This document shows, one piece after another, positions 1 through 7,757 of a DNA stretch of 64,000 nucleotides. This stretch comes from Flammeovirgaceae bacterium UBA7330. GTDB lineage: Bacteria > Bacteroidota > Bacteroidia > Cytophagales > Cyclobacteriaceae. The stretch spans positions 930,001-994,000 of the forward strand of contig DKPQ01000017.1 in NCBI GenBank assembly GCA_002471275.1, read 5' to 3'. Under the pieces are notes generated by a model, which saw nothing but the letters and a program-made list of their open reading frames with translations, was not told the DNA's origin and did no database searches. Made by a program: the position numbers and the translations under genes. Position 1 is the first letter of the stretch, and each line of letters opens with the position of its first letter.

Positions 1-53
1 TGTGGAATTTCAGTTAAAATAATGCTATATTATATTATATGAACATATATCAT

Positions 54-71
54 AAAACCAAAGAAGGTTTT
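54..71. repeat. Short inverted repeat in the ribA leader
   Basis: AAAACC and GGTTTT form a perfect 6-bp inverted repeat around AAAGAA. It lies about 50 bases before ribA in a very A+T-rich leader. It could be a weak hairpin or an operator. There is no U-tract behind it and I see no FMN riboswitch in bases 1-121. Confidence 0.25.
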
Positions 72-121
72 ACAAGTTATAGATTGATGTTGTCAATGTT
101 CTTCCATGTGTTTTGTAAAAT

Positions 122-718
122 ATGAAATCAATTAATCCTGAGGTTGTCACAAGAATCCCGACTAAGTATGGTCCGTTCTTTATAAAAGCTTATCACTACT
201 TAAATGACCAACCTAATCTCGCAATACACACTGAAGGTCTCCAAACAAATAAACCAGTTTATGTACGAATCCACTCAGAATGTATGACTGGAGATGTCTT
301 TGGATCCAGCAAATGTGATTGTGGTGAACAATTAGATTTTTCAATGAAATGGATTCAAAAGCACGAAGGTGTAATCATTTATTTGAGACAGGAAGGCCGA
401 GGTATTGGATTGATCAACAAGTTGCATGCTTATAACTTACAAGAAAAAGGTTTAGACACCAAATCAGCAAACCTGGAGCTTGGATTTCATGAAGACCCAA
501 GAGATTATACTCCGGCTATAGGAATTTTGAAGGATTTAAAAATCGATAGAATTCGACTTCTCACAAATAACCCAATGAAAGTAGAGGCTTTTGAGGGTAG
601 CCAGATCAAAGTAGTGGAACGTGTACCTATTGAAATAGAGCCACGTCCAGAGAATCTATTCTATTTGCAAACAAAGAAAAAGGGAATGCGGCACATGTTA
701 TCATCTAAACAATTGTAA
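122..718 (+). CDS. ribA: GTP cyclohydrolase II
   Basis: It opens GTP to 2,5-diamino-6-ribosylamino-4(3H)-pyrimidinone 5'-phosphate, formate and pyrophosphate, the first step of riboflavin-type pathways. The zinc ligands are visible as Cys54, Cys65 and Cys67 in the CMTGDVFGSSKCDCGE stretch. RQEGRGIGL (about 89-97) and LLTNNPMKVEA (about 147-156) are the expected substrate loops. At 198 residues it is a stand-alone RibA without the RibB half that housekeeping bacterial copies often carry. It is the first gene of a tightly packed operon, with two bases to the next gene. That context, with pterin-like, glycosyl- and methyltransferase genes downstream, suggests a pathway-specific copy rather than the vitamin B2 enzyme, though this is inference. 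Confidence 0.95.
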   Translation: MKSINPEVVTRIPTKYGPFFIKAYHYLNDQPNLAIHTEGLQTNKPVYVRIHSECMTGDVFGSSKCDCGEQLDFSMKWIQKHEGVIIYLRQEGRGIGLINKLHAYNLQEKGLDTKSANLELGFHEDPRDYTPAIGILKDLKIDRIRLLTNNPMKVEAFEGSQIKVVERVPIEIEPRPENLFYLQTKKKGMRHMLSSKQL

Positions 719-720
719 CT

Positions 721-1632
721 ATGGTATTATGGGACGCATTACTTTTGATAAAAGAACATTTGAGATTAACTACTATCTGGCCTAGCAAAATCTCAATTCA
801 GTGTGGTGCTACCCTTAATGTCACATTTGATCAAGAGCCCGCCAATGCTCAATTGATTTTGCATTTACACGATGAGAATTATTCAAAAGATGGTTTGTTG
901 GTTGATTACCTTAAAGAATTAAAAGTTGTCGATCAGGGTCTTATTCATGAAAAGGAACTTTCCTTTTTCAAGCTTTACCTCCCTTATACTTTCGCGCATT
1001 ATTTTGGAAAAAAAGCAGGTAAATGTTATTCGGTTTCTCATTTTGCACAAACGCTTGATGGTAAGATTGCTACCATAAATGGTGATAGTAAATGGATTGG
1101 AAACGAGGACAATCTTGAACATGCACATCGCATGAGAGCTTTGTGTGATGCCATATTGGTTGGAGCAGGAACAGTTCAACGTGACAACCCAAGACTAAAC
1201 GTTCGAAAAGTATCAGGTCCTCATCCAATAAGAGTAATCATTGGCAATCGCGAATTAAAGTCAACAGAATTTCATGCGATTGAACCCTCAACACTAATTT
1301 TTTGCAATGATCGTTTGGTTAACGGGGAATTCACTAAAGTCCATTTAAGCAAGGAACCCGAATATGATCTGGATTTATTGTTATCAAAGCTGGCAGATCG
1401 AGGTATCCACTCAGTTTACATTGAAGGGGGAGCTCAAACAACATCAAGTTTCTTAACCCAAAAAGCACTCGATCAAATTCAGCTGCATTTTTCTACTAAA
1501 ATCATTGGATCAGGAATAAGTTCATTCAGTTTTTCTGGTATTGAGAAAATCCAGGATGCAATAACTTTTTCTTCAAAGAAATTTGTGCCTATGGGAGATG
1601 AGATAATGTTTATTGGAAATCTTAAGCGATGA
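721..1632 (+). CDS. RibD C-terminal-type reductase without deaminase domain
   Basis: This is an NADPH-dependent pyrimidine reductase-like protein (RibD_C / dihydrofolate-reductase-like fold). TLDGKIA (111-117), the WIGN segment, VGAGTVQRDNPRL (147-159) and a GGAQTTSSFL loop near residue 237 are typical of the family. The first 100 residues do not contain the zinc deaminase motifs of bifunctional RibD (HAE and PCxxxGRTPPC), so only the reductase half is recognisable and the N-terminal part is novel. If the deaminase is truly absent from the pathway, the 2-amino group of the RibA product is kept during reduction, as in the fungal/archaeal order of steps. The stop overlaps the next start (ATGA), so translation is probably coupled. 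Confidence 0.85.
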   Translation: MVLWDALLLIKEHLRLTTIWPSKISIQCGATLNVTFDQEPANAQLILHLHDENYSKDGLLVDYLKELKVVDQGLIHEKELSFFKLYLPYTFAHYFGKKAGKCYSVSHFAQTLDGKIATINGDSKWIGNEDNLEHAHRMRALCDAILVGAGTVQRDNPRLNVRKVSGPHPIRVIIGNRELKSTEFHAIEPSTLIFCNDRLVNGEFTKVHLSKEPEYDLDLLLSKLADRGIHSVYIEGGAQTTSSFLTQKALDQIQLHFSTKIIGSGISSFSFSGIEKIQDAITFSSKKFVPMGDEIMFIGNLKR

Positions 1633-2591
1633 CAGCAAAAGTACTTTGGCATAACCTCAATGAAAGTTGGTTAGAAGAAGATTTACCAGGCCCTGTTAAT
1701 TCATCAGGACTCCTAATTAAAGCACTTTACTCAATGGTTAGCCAGGGCACTGAGAAGACCATTATCACTTCAAAACTCACAAAAAAACTGGCTGGTAAGA
1801 TGACTGTTCCCTATATGAAAGGAACCCTTGGTAAGACGTTTACTTACGGCTATTCTATGGTGGGTGAAGTGATCGAAGGCGAAGCTGGTTTTTTAGGTCA
1901 AATAGTCCATGTGATGCATCCCCACACAGATTTATTTTATGTTAAGTCAGACGATGTTTGTCCGGTTCCTGAATCTATGGATCCGCGGATAGCCACATTT
2001 GCCAGTAATATGGAAACAGCAGTTAATGCCGTATGGGATAGCGAAATCGAAATAGGTGATCATATTCAGATTATGGGCTACGGGGTGATAGGGTCACTAT
2101 TAGCTTCGATTATCCATCGGTTTCCTGGAGTAGTTTATGAAATAATCGAAAAAAACGATAAGCGTAGACAGCTTGCGAATCAACACGGACACCCAGTTAA
2201 AGAAGGTGATCAATCCGGAGAATCATTTGATATAATTTTTAACACAACATCTGAAGAACAAATGATTCAGAAAGCATTTCAGCGACTTGTCCCTGATGGG
2301 AAATTAATTGAAATGAGTTGGTACGGTGAGAAAAGTGTGACGTTAAAATTAGGGTCTGATTTTCATTATGGAAGAAAAAGAATCATTTCATCTCAGGTGA
2401 GCAGAATACCCCTAAAAAAACAGCCTTCATGGAATTTTAAAAAACGAAAGGAATTGGTTTTTAGACTGCTGGAAGAAATTGATTTAAGGAGTCATATTGA
2501 TGCGGTAATTCCTTATTCAACCACCCCTCAGTTTTTCCAACAGCTCCGAAACGAAGATGTAAATAATTTTAGTACTATCATTAAATATTAA
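1629..2591 (+). CDS. MDR-family (zinc alcohol dehydrogenase-like) oxidoreductase
   Basis: A 320-residue medium-chain dehydrogenase/reductase. The N-terminal GroES-like part carries the SQGTEKT segment and a YGYSMVGEV strand. The Rossmann dinucleotide motif is GYGVIG (150-155). The structural zinc cysteine cluster of classical alcohol dehydrogenases is absent, so any metal dependence is uncertain. It overlaps the RibD-like gene by four bases and lies three bases before the PTPS-like gene, so it very probably oxidises or reduces an intermediate of the same pathway, perhaps a side chain of the pyrimidine or pterin. The substrate cannot be read from the sequence. Confidence 0.8.
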   Translation: MTAKVLWHNLNESWLEEDLPGPVNSSGLLIKALYSMVSQGTEKTIITSKLTKKLAGKMTVPYMKGTLGKTFTYGYSMVGEVIEGEAGFLGQIVHVMHPHTDLFYVKSDDVCPVPESMDPRIATFASNMETAVNAVWDSEIEIGDHIQIMGYGVIGSLLASIIHRFPGVVYEIIEKNDKRRQLANQHGHPVKEGDQSGESFDIIFNTTSEEQMIQKAFQRLVPDGKLIEMSWYGEKSVTLKLGSDFHYGRKRIISSQVSRIPLKKQPSWNFKKRKELVFRLLEEIDLRSHIDAVIPYSTTPQFFQQLRNEDVNNFSTIIKY

Positions 2592-2594
2592 AAG

Positions 2595-2966
2595 ATGGGT
2601 AAGTTTAGTGTGAAAGTTAAGGACCATATCATGATTGCTCATTCGTTGCCCGATTCGTATTTTGGTCCTGCTCAGCATATGCATGGAGCTACATATATTG
2701 TTGAGGTTTCGTTTATTGCCAGCGTATTAAATACGAAGAATGTGGTGATTGATATAGGAGAAGCGACAGCAATGACGAGAGGTGTATTGGAAGAATTAGC
2801 TTATCAAAACCTGGATGAATTACCACAATTTAATGGGGTACTCACTACCACAGAATTTCTTGCAAAGTACATACACAGTCAAATCAAGAACAAGCTAAAG
2901 GAAGATCTTCAGATAAAGGTGGAGCTTTTTGAATCTCATGTTGCCTCAGCAAGCTATGAGGACTAA
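2595..2966 (+). CDS. PTPS/QueD-fold protein lacking the catalytic triad
   Basis: A 123-residue protein of the 6-pyruvoyl-tetrahydropterin synthase / 6-carboxytetrahydropterin synthase fold. Probable zinc ligands are His16 (IAHSLP), His28 and His30 (QHMHGATY). The canonical Cys-x3-His-Gly-His block is altered: by my alignment the catalytic Cys position is Gly24, and the Asp-His pair of the canonical LDHxxLNE segment reads Ala69-Tyr70 (LAYQNLDEL). The pterin-binding Glu equivalent may be Glu113 (LFESHVASASY). The enzyme therefore probably keeps the metal and pterin pocket but does different chemistry, or acts as a binding or cyclisation factor. It overlaps the glycosyltransferase start by one base. 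Confidence 0.82.
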   Translation: MGKFSVKVKDHIMIAHSLPDSYFGPAQHMHGATYIVEVSFIASVLNTKNVVIDIGEATAMTRGVLEELAYQNLDELPQFNGVLTTTEFLAKYIHSQIKNKLKEDLQIKVELFESHVASASYED

Positions 2967-3967
2967 TGAAACCGACCATTATTATATTGACCACCAAATT
3001 TGGGACTAACTTTTCAGGAGGTGCTACTTCAACTTGTGAAATATTTTATAGAATACAAGATCAGTTTGAAAAGATCATTGTTATCGGGACCCAATTGGGT
3101 GAGCATTCCATCGGTAATATTGAATTCCGGAAGATTTCTTCCTTTTTACAAATGTATTGGGAAGTCAGGCAATTTGATCGGGACCAATACCTGTTTTACG
3201 GCGATTTTTATAATTCCGTTTTATTAGCACTGGCAAATGTTCGTTTTGTGTTTACATACCATGACAATTGGCCGGAACTCGGAAAGCTTGATCTCAATCA
3301 CTGGTTCCAAAGTCAGTTTTATACAACTGTCTATCGGTATATATTTCGAAAGGCTTTACATGTAGTAACTGTCTCCCAATTTAAGAAACATTATTTAAAA
3401 CAGTATTCATCTTCGGTCTCAGTGATACCCAATGGATTTTGCCGGAAACCCGGATATTCCCCGGCTAGAGAGGCTGATGGTGCTGGCCGTGTTCTTATGG
3501 TTGGAAATATTGACTCCAGAAAATATAAACTGGCGGTAAAACTCTTTGCAATGGTTGATCCTTCGATGGAGCTCAGCATTGAAATATACGGTCATATAAT
3601 TGATTCAACCATTGCGCGAAGGCTTACTAAATTTCAGTTTGTTACGCTCAAAGGATTTGTAAAAGAGGTACCTTATGAATCTTATGATTTGCTACTCCAT
3701 ACTTCCTTTACGGAGAGTTTTGGGTTGGTGATTTGTGAAGCCATCTTTCATCAGGTACCAGTACTGGCATTTGAATGTGGAGGAGCAAGAGAACTCATCA
3801 ATCCAAAAAATGGCAGACTCATTCATGCTTATAATCTTGAGTTGATGTTGGGTGAGTTGGAAAATTTGATCAAATCACCTATGAAAGCTGATCCCGGAAC
3901 GGTGCAACAATATGCATGGGCATCGACCAGTGAAGCATATAAAAATCTTCTGAATGATGTTGCTTAG
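2966..3967 (+). CDS. Glycosyltransferase, GT4 family
   Basis: A 333-residue GT-B glycosyltransferase. The C-terminal donor-binding half has the family signature ESFGLVICEA (near residue 255), where two glutamates seven residues apart contact the nucleotide sugar, followed by a GGARELI loop. The N-terminal acceptor half begins IIILTTKFGTNFSGGATSTCEIF. It sits inside the pterin-like operon (one-base overlap upstream, 14-base overlap downstream), so its acceptor may be the modified pyrimidine/pteridine. Bacterial pteridine glycosides such as limipterin and cyanopterin are known. A lipid-linked acceptor is the alternative, given the membrane genes facing it. Confidence 0.85.
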   Translation: MKPTIIILTTKFGTNFSGGATSTCEIFYRIQDQFEKIIVIGTQLGEHSIGNIEFRKISSFLQMYWEVRQFDRDQYLFYGDFYNSVLLALANVRFVFTYHDNWPELGKLDLNHWFQSQFYTTVYRYIFRKALHVVTVSQFKKHYLKQYSSSVSVIPNGFCRKPGYSPAREADGAGRVLMVGNIDSRKYKLAVKLFAMVDPSMELSIEIYGHIIDSTIARRLTKFQFVTLKGFVKEVPYESYDLLLHTSFTESFGLVICEAIFHQVPVLAFECGGARELINPKNGRLIHAYNLELMLGELENLIKSPMKADPGTVQQYAWASTSEAYKNLLNDVA

Positions 3968-4505
3968 TCCAATCGTAATAGGTATCTATTTGAGCTTTAT
4001 CCTGGATTTATGGATATGGCCAATTCCCAGCGAGACATCTACTCGTTCTATATTACAAACAGGCAACACATCCAGTATTCAGTCAATAGGTTTACTGGTC
4101 CGACACCTGATAAGCCTGGTGATCTTTATGGCTCCACTTGCCATCGCTATTCTTAAATATCCAATGCTTGAACAGACTCGAATTATGGTCATAGCAGGAA
4201 TTGGTCTTGCATTGGTGGGGAGAGTATTCTCACTGTTTGGCTCTTATATGCTGAGAAATAAAAGATCTGACCTTGTGACAAATTCAATATTTAGTATAAC
4301 CCGACATCCAATTGTTATGGGTATACATTTTACATTATTTGGAGTGATCCTGGCAGTGGGAGAGTGGCCTCTTTGGATCGGAGTCCCTTTTTATTTCTGG
4401 AACATGGATGATAAGATCAGGCAGGAAGAAAAGTTGCTGGAGAAGCAATATGGCATTAAATACCGATCATATATGGTTAAAACTCCCAGGTACCTATGGA
4501 GATAA
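3954..4505 (+). CDS. ICMT/PEMT-like integral membrane methyltransferase
   Basis: A 183-residue membrane protein with about four or five hydrophobic segments. The C-terminal signature is that of isoprenylcysteine carboxyl methyltransferase and phospholipid N-methyltransferase families: TRHPIVMG near residue 120, then IRQEEKLLEKQYG and a final Tyr-rich YRSYMVKTPRYLW. These enzymes take S-adenosylmethionine from the cytosol and methylate a membrane-embedded substrate. Its presence argues that the product of this operon becomes membrane-bound. It overlaps the GT4 gene by 14 bases and the next methyltransferase by 10. Confidence 0.78.
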   Translation: MMLLSPIVIGIYLSFILDLWIWPIPSETSTRSILQTGNTSSIQSIGLLVRHLISLVIFMAPLAIAILKYPMLEQTRIMVIAGIGLALVGRVFSLFGSYMLRNKRSDLVTNSIFSITRHPIVMGIHFTLFGVILAVGEWPLWIGVPFYFWNMDDKIRQEEKLLEKQYGIKYRSYMVKTPRYLWR

Positions 4506-5194
4506 ACCATAAACAACAACAAGTCAAGGAGTGGTTTGATAGGATCTACCGAACAAAGGGATTTTCCTATTTAAGAGCTCAACCTGCCTATGAGATTTTC
4601 ACCTCTTTGCTAAAGGTAAAGCCAGGAAAAAAACACCTTGATATTGCCTGTGGCCTGGGACTCATGCTGAAGACAATGGCTGACAGAGGATTACAATGTT
4701 ATGGTATTGATATTTCTGACGAGGCAGTTACGAGAGCGAAAAAATATTGTCCAGAGGCTATCATTAAAGTCGCTAATGCTGAGAAATTACCATTCCCAGA
4801 TAATACATTCGATTATATTACCTGTCTCGGGTCTTTGGAGCGTATGTTCAATAGAGAAAAGGTGATCCGGGAACAGCTTCGCGTCGCTAAGACATCTGCA
4901 AGGTTTTGTTTTATGGTACGAAATTCCGAACATTTCATTTGGCGATTTTTTTTAAGACCTTTTGGGTTGGACAACAAAAAAGGGCATCAGGATGCGTTGA
5001 ATATTCAGGAATGGATTTCATTATTTGAGTCCTGTGGATTAACGATTGATCGAATCACCAGAGATCATTGGCCATATTATAAGACTTTGTCAATTTTATG
5101 GCCTTTTACAAAAATTGACACTTCTCGTCCATTAAGATTCTTGTTTCCTGTGAGCTGGTCGTACGAGTTTATTTTCATTTTGAAAAAGTCATAA
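4496..5194 (+). CDS. Class I SAM-dependent methyltransferase (first copy)
   Basis: A 232-residue class I methyltransferase. Motif I is LDIACGLGL (48-56), motif II contains YGIDIS, and the AEKLPFPDNTFDYITCLGSLE segment is the Methyltransf_11 hallmark. The C-terminal part carries hydrophobic and aromatic residues and may form the substrate cap. The start overlaps the upstream ICMT-like gene by 10 bases, and the next gene begins two bases after its stop. The substrate is unknown; the operon suggests N-, O- or C-methylation of the pathway product. Confidence 0.85.
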   Translation: MEINHKQQQVKEWFDRIYRTKGFSYLRAQPAYEIFTSLLKVKPGKKHLDIACGLGLMLKTMADRGLQCYGIDISDEAVTRAKKYCPEAIIKVANAEKLPFPDNTFDYITCLGSLERMFNREKVIREQLRVAKTSARFCFMVRNSEHFIWRFFLRPFGLDNKKGHQDALNIQEWISLFESCGLTIDRITRDHWPYYKTLSILWPFTKIDTSRPLRFLFPVSWSYEFIFILKKS

Positions 5195-5196
5195 TT

Positions 5197-6027
5197 ATGA
5201 TCCCCAGGGAAAAACTTAATGTTTCTTTAGGAGAACTCTATGACTCCCTTTTTTTCTTTGAATCATCCAAAAACAAAAACGCGTCCCATTATCCCATTCA
5301 CAAAAGGATATTAATAGAGGACTCATCGCTACTTACGTGGTTGTTTAATCACTTACCACTCACTCATGGGATGACTGTATTTGATGCAGGGTGTGGAACG
5401 GGTCATGCCCTCTTTAGATTATATGAAGCCTATCAAATCCAGGGCGTCGGACTGTCTCTAAGTAAGGAAGAAATACTTTTTGCCAAAAGTATCGCTAAAA
5501 AACTTGGAGCCAAGTCATTGGATTTTCATCAACGGGATCTTTCCATGAATACTGATGATTTAGGTAAATTTGATCTGATCCTGGCTATTGAATCACTCAA
5601 ACACACCCATAACCCAATAGCTATAATAGATCGTCTGGTAGATCAGTTAACTCCCGATGGTATAATGGTGGTTGTGGATGATTTTCTTCTGAATGAGTAT
5701 TCCGATTCCATGATTGATGGCCATAAGCAATACTGGAATGCTCCGGGTTTTATTACGGTAAGGCAAATGAAGACATTTCTTGAAAATACTAATCAGGTAC
5801 AGTACGAATTGGTAAATCACTCAAAATACATTCATTCGAAGCCAGCATGGTTGATTTTTACAATCATTCAGTTTATGCGGATTATGCGGGCTATTTTACC
5901 TCGTACAAGTATTTTATATAGAAATCTAACCACCTATTTAGGCGCTGTGATTCTTGAGTTATTATACCGAAAGAAGAAAGTTGGATATTTCACATGGATC
6001 ATTAAAATCAATCCGGAATCAAGTTAG
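5197..6027 (+). CDS. Class I SAM-dependent methyltransferase (second copy)
   Basis: A 276-residue methyltransferase with motif I FDAGCGTGH (62-70), GVGLSLSKEEI after it and an LAIESLKHTHNP motif typical of the cyclopropane-fatty-acid-synthase / UbiE-like group. The C-terminal segment after about residue 215 is basic and hydrophobic (FTIIQFMRIMRAILPR), which could bind membranes. It is not a close copy of the preceding methyltransferase, so the two probably act at different positions. The next gene follows four bases after its TAG if the ATG at 6032 is used. Confidence 0.85.
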   Translation: MIPREKLNVSLGELYDSLFFFESSKNKNASHYPIHKRILIEDSSLLTWLFNHLPLTHGMTVFDAGCGTGHALFRLYEAYQIQGVGLSLSKEEILFAKSIAKKLGAKSLDFHQRDLSMNTDDLGKFDLILAIESLKHTHNPIAIIDRLVDQLTPDGIMVVVDDFLLNEYSDSMIDGHKQYWNAPGFITVRQMKTFLENTNQVQYELVNHSKYIHSKPAWLIFTIIQFMRIMRAILPRTSILYRNLTTYLGAVILELLYRKKKVGYFTWIIKINPESS

Positions 6028-6031
6028 AAAG

Positions 6032-6778
6032 ATGATCAGGGCCCACTCCTCTTTTCACAAGTGTTTAACGACCTATTACATCAAGGTCATGCAAAGGCTA
6101 TATAACCCCACCAGGTTAATGAAACTCAGATACATTCATCTGGAGAGTATAGAAGGGCAGTTCTATAATGATGTGCTAAGGTACCGTCTGGTTTCTACAA
6201 ATGGTTTTGCTATCAACCCTGATCTTTTTCCTGATGGTATGGATTACAGAATTAGCAGGTTCGTGCGAGACCCCAGAGACCTGTTGGTTTCAGGGTATTT
6301 CTATCACCTGAGAGGAGCGGAGCCCTGGTTTAGGTTTAAGTCACCCAATGCAAAATACTGGCAACCTATTAATGGAAAATTACCTGAAAACATGCCTAAA
6401 GGCATTTCCTATACAGAATACCTGAATCAACTCTCAAAAGAGGAAGGTTTGTTAGCTGAGATGGAATTCAGGGAATTTCACTTTGAATCTTTGCGGGAAT
6501 GGCCTGAGTTCGATGACAGGATTAAGATCTTTCGATATGAAGATATGCTCGGTAATGAGTCGAAAGTTTTTGGTCAGCTGTTTGACTTTTATCAGGTCAC
6601 GAAACTTGAGAAAAAACTAGGGATGTATCTGGCAGCTAATTATTCCTTGAAAAAAAAGAAGCTGCAGTACCATATCCGTGATCCGCGCCCGGGTCAATGG
6701 AAAGAACATTTTACTCCTCGTGTCAAACGGATCTTTGAAGAGCAGTATGGAGATATACTCGGTGACTTATCATACTAA
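6032..6778 (+). CDS. PAPS-dependent sulfotransferase-like protein
   Basis: About 248 residues from the ATG at 6032, preferred over an in-frame start at 5954 because it gives a four-base gap and places the P-loop-like 5'-phosphosulfate loop (HKCLTTYYIKVM) at the N-terminus. The 3'-phosphate-binding motif is RFVRDPRDLLVSGYFYH. The C-terminal PGQWKEHFTPRVKRIFEEQYG matches the RKGxxGDWKEHF region of cytosolic sulfotransferases. It should transfer sulfate from PAPS to a hydroxyl or amine. As the last gene of the operon it would sulfate the sugar or polyol of the finished product. It ends 16 bases from the convergent operon. Confidence 0.82.
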   Translation: MIRAHSSFHKCLTTYYIKVMQRLYNPTRLMKLRYIHLESIEGQFYNDVLRYRLVSTNGFAINPDLFPDGMDYRISRFVRDPRDLLVSGYFYHLRGAEPWFRFKSPNAKYWQPINGKLPENMPKGISYTEYLNQLSKEEGLLAEMEFREFHFESLREWPEFDDRIKIFRYEDMLGNESKVFGQLFDFYQVTKLEKKLGMYLAANYSLKKKKLQYHIRDPRPGQWKEHFTPRVKRIFEEQYGDILGDLSY

Positions 6779-6794
6779 GTTTGAGAATTCAAAA

Positions 6795-7745
6795 TCATAA
6801 GACCTCATAGCCTTGAGGAACATTAGCTTTTATTGTTGGTGCTTTCCTGTTTCCAGTAAGTCGGGTTTTTAACATTCTTTTTGTAGACCTGAGGCGACGC
6901 ATTAGCCGTCTTCTAAAACCCGAGGTCAGAATTAATTTTAATTGAACCTCAATGGGGATATCTTGATCCCAGATGCCATATTGATTGATTTTGAAAAAAT
7001 CTTGATTCTCTGGTTGACCCATGCAGACTTGCTCAAATGTGCGTTTCCAATCAATCAAATGTATATAGATACCTCCTTTTCTGTATTTGTTATATATTTT
7101 TCCTGCTTGCCAATACCATCCTTTTGGATGCAAAAAAAGTTCTGCCCGGTCAATGCTATTTCTCATTGGCCAGTATATTTTAATGTCTTTTTGTTTTAAG
7201 TAAATTTTCTGAAACAGAAAATAAGAAAAATATCCCTCATCAAAACCCTGATAACTCTCATCCGTGAAGGCTTTTTGATAATTGACAACGTTTCGGAATA
7301 AATTATTGATAGATGGAAGGTTGCGATAAAGGGTGAAATGGCCGCTTATGGCCCATTTTCTTGCAGATATTATGTCATAATTATTCCAGGAAATTGATTG
7401 TAAAAAAGACTCCAGATCTCCCCAAATAATGTCCATGTCACAATGGCCCCAATAATCATAGGAAATCAGATAATCTTCGAAAATGGTACCGTATAGAGGC
7501 TTGAAATCACAGAGTTTGTGGGGGTTACTTAAGGTGTGTTCCAGGCCTGTTTTTTTCTGAATGAGCGCAGATAGATCAGTTTTCCTAAGGAAAGTAAACT
7601 GCACATTTTCCGGAATATAGGATGGTTTTTTCAGGTCTGAAAAGATGATCCATGTGATATTAGGATTACAGGCACATGACCTTAGAAATGCGTTGATCCA
7701 GATAGGGAATTTACCATAATAAGGCAGTAGCAATGCAATGCTCAT
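6795..7745 (-). CDS. DUF6625-like glycosyltransferase-type protein
   Basis: A 316-residue protein resembling the DUF6625 family, often found in polysaccharide loci. The N-terminal SIALLLPYYGKFPIWINAF and the YDYWGHCDMDIIWGD segment (a DxD-like metal/nucleotide-sugar site) look like a GT-A glycosyltransferase. The C-terminus is rich in Arg and Lys, as in membrane-peripheral enzymes. It is the last gene of the minus-strand operon, 12 bases after the flippase. The donor and acceptor cannot be deduced. Confidence 0.65.
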   Translation of the reverse strand: MSIALLLPYYGKFPIWINAFLRSCACNPNITWIIFSDLKKPSYIPENVQFTFLRKTDLSALIQKKTGLEHTLSNPHKLCDFKPLYGTIFEDYLISYDYWGHCDMDIIWGDLESFLQSISWNNYDIISARKWAISGHFTLYRNLPSINNLFRNVVNYQKAFTDESYQGFDEGYFSYFLFQKIYLKQKDIKIYWPMRNSIDRAELFLHPKGWYWQAGKIYNKYRKGGIYIHLIDWKRTFEQVCMGQPENQDFFKINQYGIWDQDIPIEVQLKLILTSGFRRRLMRRLRSTKRMLKTRLTGNRKAPTIKANVPQGYEVL

Positions 7746-7757
7746 TCTAGCTATTCT

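Noticed and set aside
1..121. FMN riboswitch before ribA
   Set aside because: The leader is only A+T-rich with one 6-bp dyad; none of the conserved FMN-aptamer blocks is visible.
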